The position numbers and the translations under genes are program-made. Positions 59,254 to 64,000 of a stretch of DNA of 64,000 nucleotides are shown here, one piece after another; position 1 is the first letter of the stretch, and the number at the start of each line of letters is the position of its first letter. The DNA is from Miscanthus floridulus (Eukaryota > Streptophyta > Magnoliopsida > Poales > Poaceae), in the NCBI RefSeq assembly GCF_019320115.1, contig NC_089584.1, forward strand, positions 53,813,633 to 53,877,632, given 5' to 3'. Below the pieces are notes generated by a model, which did no database searches, was not told the DNA's origin, and saw only the letters and a program-made list of their open reading frames with translations.

Positions 59254-62200
59254 TATAACACCCTAGGTGTTAGGCTTGCACTTGTGCACTTGCATTGCAT
59301 GAGCATAAGCATCATTCATTCATATATGAGCATAAACATATGAAACATTCATATAAAATATATGAAACATACCCTTTGTTATTCTATGTTGCAACATGTG
59401 TATGCTTTATTGTCATGCTTGTTAATGCAAGTGGTTGATTTTGATCACTAAAATACCTTAGACACACTTAGGATGGTACATGGAACAAGTTTGGTATTAT
59501 GACATGGACCAAAATAGCCCCCATGTCATAGTTGTTCTAGAAACTTCAATTTTCATGATCCTAATTTGACCAAACTTGAATTATAGCATAGAGTGTTTGC
59601 ATAGCAGTGCACCCTTAATAAAAGTTGTATCTTATCTTATGTGGAATAAACTTTATTTAAGGGCATGAGCTAATTCAGTGCCTAACATAGTCCAAAATAG
59701 CTCCAAAGTAGCAAAGAAATACTATTTTTGGACTTGGAGAACTTGTTGTCCTAAAGCCATTTATAGTTTCAATGTGCCTCACTTGGGCGCTTTGTAACTT
59801 GCTAACCACTGAGAATTAGATGATGGTTTCTAAATCAAAGTCGGAGATCTCACATAGCTCCACAACTTTCACTAATATAGTTTTTGCTAATTCCACATGG
59901 TTTAGGAGTTATGGAGATGCAAAGTTGGCTCGTCAGACGACATGAACTGACACTTCACTGTGCCATTACTAGCGAACCATGCTAGGCTACGGCCACCGTG
60001 TGGTGGCCATACGCCGACGATGGCCGGGCTGGTCGGGCCAGCGCATGGACAAGAGGGTCGTGTCCTTGCTGCTCCAGTCCCACTCGGGCTCACTCTTTCT
60101 CTGCCCTGCCTCGCGCTCATTCTCTCCCGTAGCCGAGCAGCGCCATCACCATCATGAGCTTTGCCAAGCTCACATGTGGCCATCAACGCTCCATTTCCAA
60201 ATTGCCCATGCCAATAGCTCTGCCTTACTCCACTCTACCACCTCGACCCAATAGAGCTTCCGTTTGAGCTAAAGGTAAAGGCCTACGGTCGTTTTTGCCA
60301 CCACGACATCACCGGAGCACCGCCGTGCTCTTGGCTCACCATGGCCACATGGCCAGGCCACTCCACTACATCTCCCGCCTTCCCATCATACAGTCCATAG
60401 TTGCCTTAGGTCACTGCTACTCCAGCCATAGCTAGTGTAGATGCTACCGCACTGTCACATAGGGATGCACCGCCACTCCTCCCATGCCCACCATAGCCGT
60501 GAGCTCGAGCTGACCATGGCCAGCAGCCCTAGGTCTCGCCATCCCCCGCTCAAAGGTGTTTCTGAATAGCCACGAACGCTAGCTCCTACCATGAAGATGG
60601 AGACCCACCTCTTGCCACTGGTTAGCCAAAACGAAGAGCTCTACCGTGTGCGCTAGGCGTTGCTATGCCGCCATGCACGTGGTCAGGATTCCCCACTACT
60701 TCACCATGGCCAGATCTTGCTCTAGAGCTATGCTAGGTCACCATAGAGGTAGGACCATCCTCTACAGAGCCTACCATGTCTGTGCAACCACCATCGTCTG
60801 CCATGCTCGCCAGTGAGCCACCGACCCAACTAGGGGTACCCCTAGGTGTGGGGTGATGAGAGGAACATGATGGTGCCTGGGGTTTCACTGGAGACCTCGC
60901 TGTTGGTGAGCTATCACTGGTCAACCTCTGTCCCCTGCCTCTGTTTCACTAATGAGCAGGCCCCGTTGACCGTGGGCCCCATCTGATAGTTTGTGGGTTC
61001 TTTGATTTTCTTTTTTTTTTGTAGATTTGAATACATGTTTCAAAAATTCATATATGGAGATAGGAGTATCCAAATTGAGTGAACCAAATTTTGTTGGATT
61101 CACCATGAAGTGTACTATTTGATAAAAATATGAAACCTACTATTTGGGATATTTTTCTAGGAGAATTAAATTGAGCTAGATAAGTTCTTTTAAAGTAGTT
61201 TATATCTTGTAAAATGCATAACTTGAGCTAGGACAATGATAAAATTGTGATTCCAATTTTGATGATCTTGTGTTGACATGCTCTAGCTAACAAAAATACT
61301 AGACCTATAGTAAGCATAATAGGAATATGGTCTTTCTATTTAATCTTAAATAATTGCTAGTTTCTAGTGAAAATAAATAGAGTAAAAATACATAACTAAT
61401 GGTCATGCAAATTTGTACACAATGTTATGGTGCTAGCATGAAAGTAAGAAAAATATGAAATCTATTGTTTGACACTTTTCACTAGGCTAAACTATTTTTG
61501 CTAAAATAAGCCTATGTAACTTGTCATTTTTGTATAGATGGCTATAATTATCCAAATGGCATGAAATTTGTACAATTGACTTTTGGGATCATATGTAGGC
61601 TACTGTAGTTTTCTTAGAATTTACTATGCACTTTAGATATATGTTCCTTATTTCACCTTAGTGTCCAAATAAATTAATAAAGGCAGTTAAATAATTTATT
61701 TGGGATTAACCATTATGTTTTCTAAAGTGTATATGATGTCTATGAACTATTGGTATCATTGGTTGTGCCCAAATTTGATTGCTTGTACGCAGTGAAATAT
61801 TAATTGCTCTACAATTCAATTTTAGTGACTATTTTGGACAGTTTCTATTGTTAAGTAAATTGCATGGGTAAAATGATGTTTGCTGTGAATCTTGTCAATA
61901 ACAAAGTTGTGGATATCTTACTTATCTTGCTTGTGTAAAAGTTTCATGGAAATAGGATAAATGGTTTGAGAGTTATAGCAGTTTGAAGTTGGTCTCTAGA
62001 AATGCTTATTCTCTGGAATTTCTGGATAGATCTAGGAAATTGCTTTGTTTGACCTTGATAGACATCAAATCATCATGAGATGACTATAAGAAAGTTGTAG
62101 GTAGTTTTATAAGCTTTCCAGAAAGTCTAAGATCATAGTATTTGGTTTAGTAGAACTCTAGATATGGCCAAAATAAGTAGCTGTTGTTTACAGTCTAGGA

Positions 62201-62336
62201 AATGACTAAGTCAATTGTAATTGTTTGTCTTATGTGATGCTTGTGTAGATGCTTAGGCCAAAAAAGTGTTAGTTTTTTAAAAAAACTGACCATGTTAGAT
62301 TTAAAATTAGTTTCCAAAAAATGTTAAAATTAAAAA
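59254..62336 (+). repeat. Array unit 2: Del/Tekay LTR, plus sense, 3'-truncated
   Basis: About 3.08 kb from TATAACACCCTAGG to an A-rich tract, where it is fused to the pol 3' end. It has a GC-rich block at about 59940-60990. The LTR end (CTGCGACA) is absent. It matches unit 1 closely along its length. Confidence 0.85.
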
Positions 62337-62723
62337 AAAATCCAACGGTTTGGGGTAAAAAGAAAGCTTGCACCTAGATATGTAGGTCCATATCCAATCA
62401 TTAAGAAAAGCAGAAGTGTTGCCTAAAAGATCTAGTAACCTCCAAAAATGAGGGCTTTCTTCAATGTTTTTCATGTATCCCAATTAAAGAAATGCTTATG
62501 TGTTCCAAAAGAAAGAGTGGAGGTTAGAGATATCAAGTTAGAATCAGATCTAGCCTATGGAGAGAAGCTAGTGCAAATTAAAGATGGCAAGGATAGAGTA
62601 ACCCAAAACTGTGTGATTAAGTTTCACAAAGTGACGTGGAATAATCAAAGTGAGCAAGATGCTACGTAGGAACAGGAAGATTATTTACGTGAGGTTTATC
62701 CTGCCTTTTATGAAAAATGGTAG
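62337..62723 (+). pseudogene. Array unit 2: pol 3' end with chromodomain
   Basis: The same fragment as in unit 1 but without the MULE. It carries VFHVSQLKKCL, VEVRDIKLESDLAYGEK and VTWNNQSEQDAT, and stops at TAG 62721-62723. It shares with unit 1 the TAG at the chromodomain Trp and the identical LTR-pol fusion point, so both units descend from one chimera. Confidence 0.87.
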
Positions 62724-62753
62724 GTCCTTATAATCTCGGGATGAGATTTCTAT

Positions 62754-62766
62754 AAGGGGGAGGGGC
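62754..62766 (+). other. Polypurine tract, array unit 2
   Basis: AAGGGGGAGGGGC before the next LTR start at 62767, again TATAACACCC. Confidence 0.85.
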
Positions 62767-64000
62767 TATAACACCCTAGGTGTTAGGCTTGCACTTGTGC
62801 ACTTGCATTGCATGAGCATAAGCATCATTCATTCATATATGAGCATAAACATATGAAACATTCATATAAAATATATGAAACATACCCTTTGTTATTCTAT
62901 GTTGCAACGTGTGTATGCTTTATTGTCATGCTTGTTAATGCAAGTGGTTGATTTTGATCACTCAAATACCTTAGACACACTTATGATGGTACATGGAACA
63001 AGTTTGGTATTCATGACAAGGACCAAAATAGCTCCCATGTCATAGTTATTCTAGAAACTTCAATTTTCATGATCCTAGTTTGACCAAAGTTGAACTATAG
63101 CATAGAGTGTTTGTATAGCAGTGCACCCTTAATAAAAGTTGTAGCTTATCTTATGTGGAACAAACTTTATTTAGGGGTCATGAGCTAATTTAGTGCCTAA
63201 CATAGTCCAAAATAGCTCCAAAGTAGCAAAGAAATACTATTTTTGGACTTGGAGAATTTGCTGTCCTAAAGCCATTTACAGTTTCAATGTGCCTCACTTG
63301 GGAGCTTGGTAACTTGCTAACCACTAAGAATTAGATGATGGTTTCTAAATCAAAGTCGAAGATCTCACATAGCTCCACAACTTTCACTAATACAATTTTT
63401 GCTAATTCCGCATGGTTTAGGAGTTATGGAGATGCAAAGTTGGCTCGTCAGACGGCGTGAACTGACGCTTCGCCATGCCATTAGTGGCCAACCACGCTAT
63501 GCTGCGGCCGCCATGTGGTGGCCATATGCTGGCGATGGCTGGGCTAGTCGGGCCAGCGCGTGGACAAGAGGGTCGTGTCCCTGCTGCTCCACTCCCACTC
63601 AGGCTCACTCTTTCTCTGCCTCGCCTCGCGCGCATTCTCTCCCACAGCCGAGCAGCGCCATCACCGTCATGAACTTCGCCAAGCTCACATGCAGCCATCA
63701 ATGCTCCATTTCCAAATTGCCCACACCGATAGCTCTAGCTTGCTCCACTCTACCACCTCGACCCAATAGAGCTTCCATTCGAGCTAAAGGTAAAGGCCTA
63801 CGGTTGTTTCTGCCAACGCGACATCACTGGAGCATCGTCGTGCTCTCGGCTCACCATGGCTAGGCCGCTCCACTGCATCTCCTACCTTCCCATCATCCAG
63901 TCCATAGTTGCCTTAGGTCACTACTCCTCAGACCATAGCTAGGGTAGATGCTACCTCACCGTCACATAGGAATGCACCGTCGCTCCCCCCAGGCCTGCCA
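62767..64000 (+). repeat. Array unit 3: Del/Tekay LTR, plus sense, cut by the window end
   Basis: Follows 59254 onward with few differences and enters the GC-rich block near 63450. The array probably continues beyond the window. Confidence 0.85.

Noticed and set aside
1..64000. Host protein-coding genes, tRNA or rRNA genes
   Set aside because: I found no intact non-TE coding region and no recognisable tRNA or rRNA. The only host-like pieces are the kinase fragment and the H3-like tail inside elements.

Overview
This window is plant nuclear DNA, most likely from a panicoid grass of the Saccharum/Sorghum/Miscanthus type. The basis is the set of Ty3/Gypsy families present: Del/Tekay-like chromoviruses with 4-7 kb LTRs, and a Tat-lineage element carrying an antisense gene. 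I cannot assign a species. I found no intact host gene, tRNA, rRNA or CRISPR array. Essentially all 64 kb is nested transposable element (TE) sequence, and the nesting can be resolved from target-site duplications (TSDs).

Outer layer (T1): an old Del/Tekay-like element on the minus strand. Its left LTR is split into three pieces (1-161, 22537-22970, 43377-49644). Its gag-pol remnant lies at 49688-54056 and a pre-gag ORF remnant at 54333-54809. Two large elements are inserted in that LTR. T2 (167-22531, minus strand, TSD ATTTA) is a complete Del/Tekay-like chromovirus with 4.43 kb LTRs, PPT, gag-pol with chromodomain, tRNA-Met-type PBS and a pre-gag ORF. T3 (22971-43371, plus strand, TSD TATTC) is a complete 20.4 kb Tat-lineage element with 1289 bp LTRs and a six-exon antisense gene between pol and the 3' LTR.

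Third layer: the left LTR of T2 is interrupted by L1 (526-7487), a non-autonomous LTR element in LTR-internal-LTR-internal-LTR form that carries an antisense fragment of an LRR receptor kinase. The gag-pol frame of T3 is interrupted by N (26746-31371), a gag-only LTR element with 1194 bp LTRs.

Right side (54810-64000): the orientation flips. A rearranged array alternates plus-sense Del/Tekay LTR sequence with a short pol 3' end (chromodomain), period about 3.5 kb. One pol fragment holds a 1.2 kb MULE-like DNA transposon (57639-58842) with 296 bp inverted repeats and a 9 bp TSD.

Most notable: the pre-gag ORF of T2 (minus strand, start 17329) begins with the N-terminal tail of histone H3. Residues 1-11 after the Met are identical to H3, and 17 of the first 21 match. 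K4 and K9 are kept, while the positions of K14, K18, K23 and K27 are all arginine. The ORF continues into a possible dsRNA-binding-like segment, a coiled coil and an acidic tail. It lies in an element whose pol ends in a chromodomain, a module class that reads H3 methylation. T1 carries a homologous pre-gag C-terminus, so the ORF is a family trait and not an accident of one copy.

None of the element proteins is intact here. Most nonsense codons look like C-to-T or G-to-A transitions (CAG to TAG, CGA to TGA, TGG to TAG), as expected for methylated, silenced TEs.
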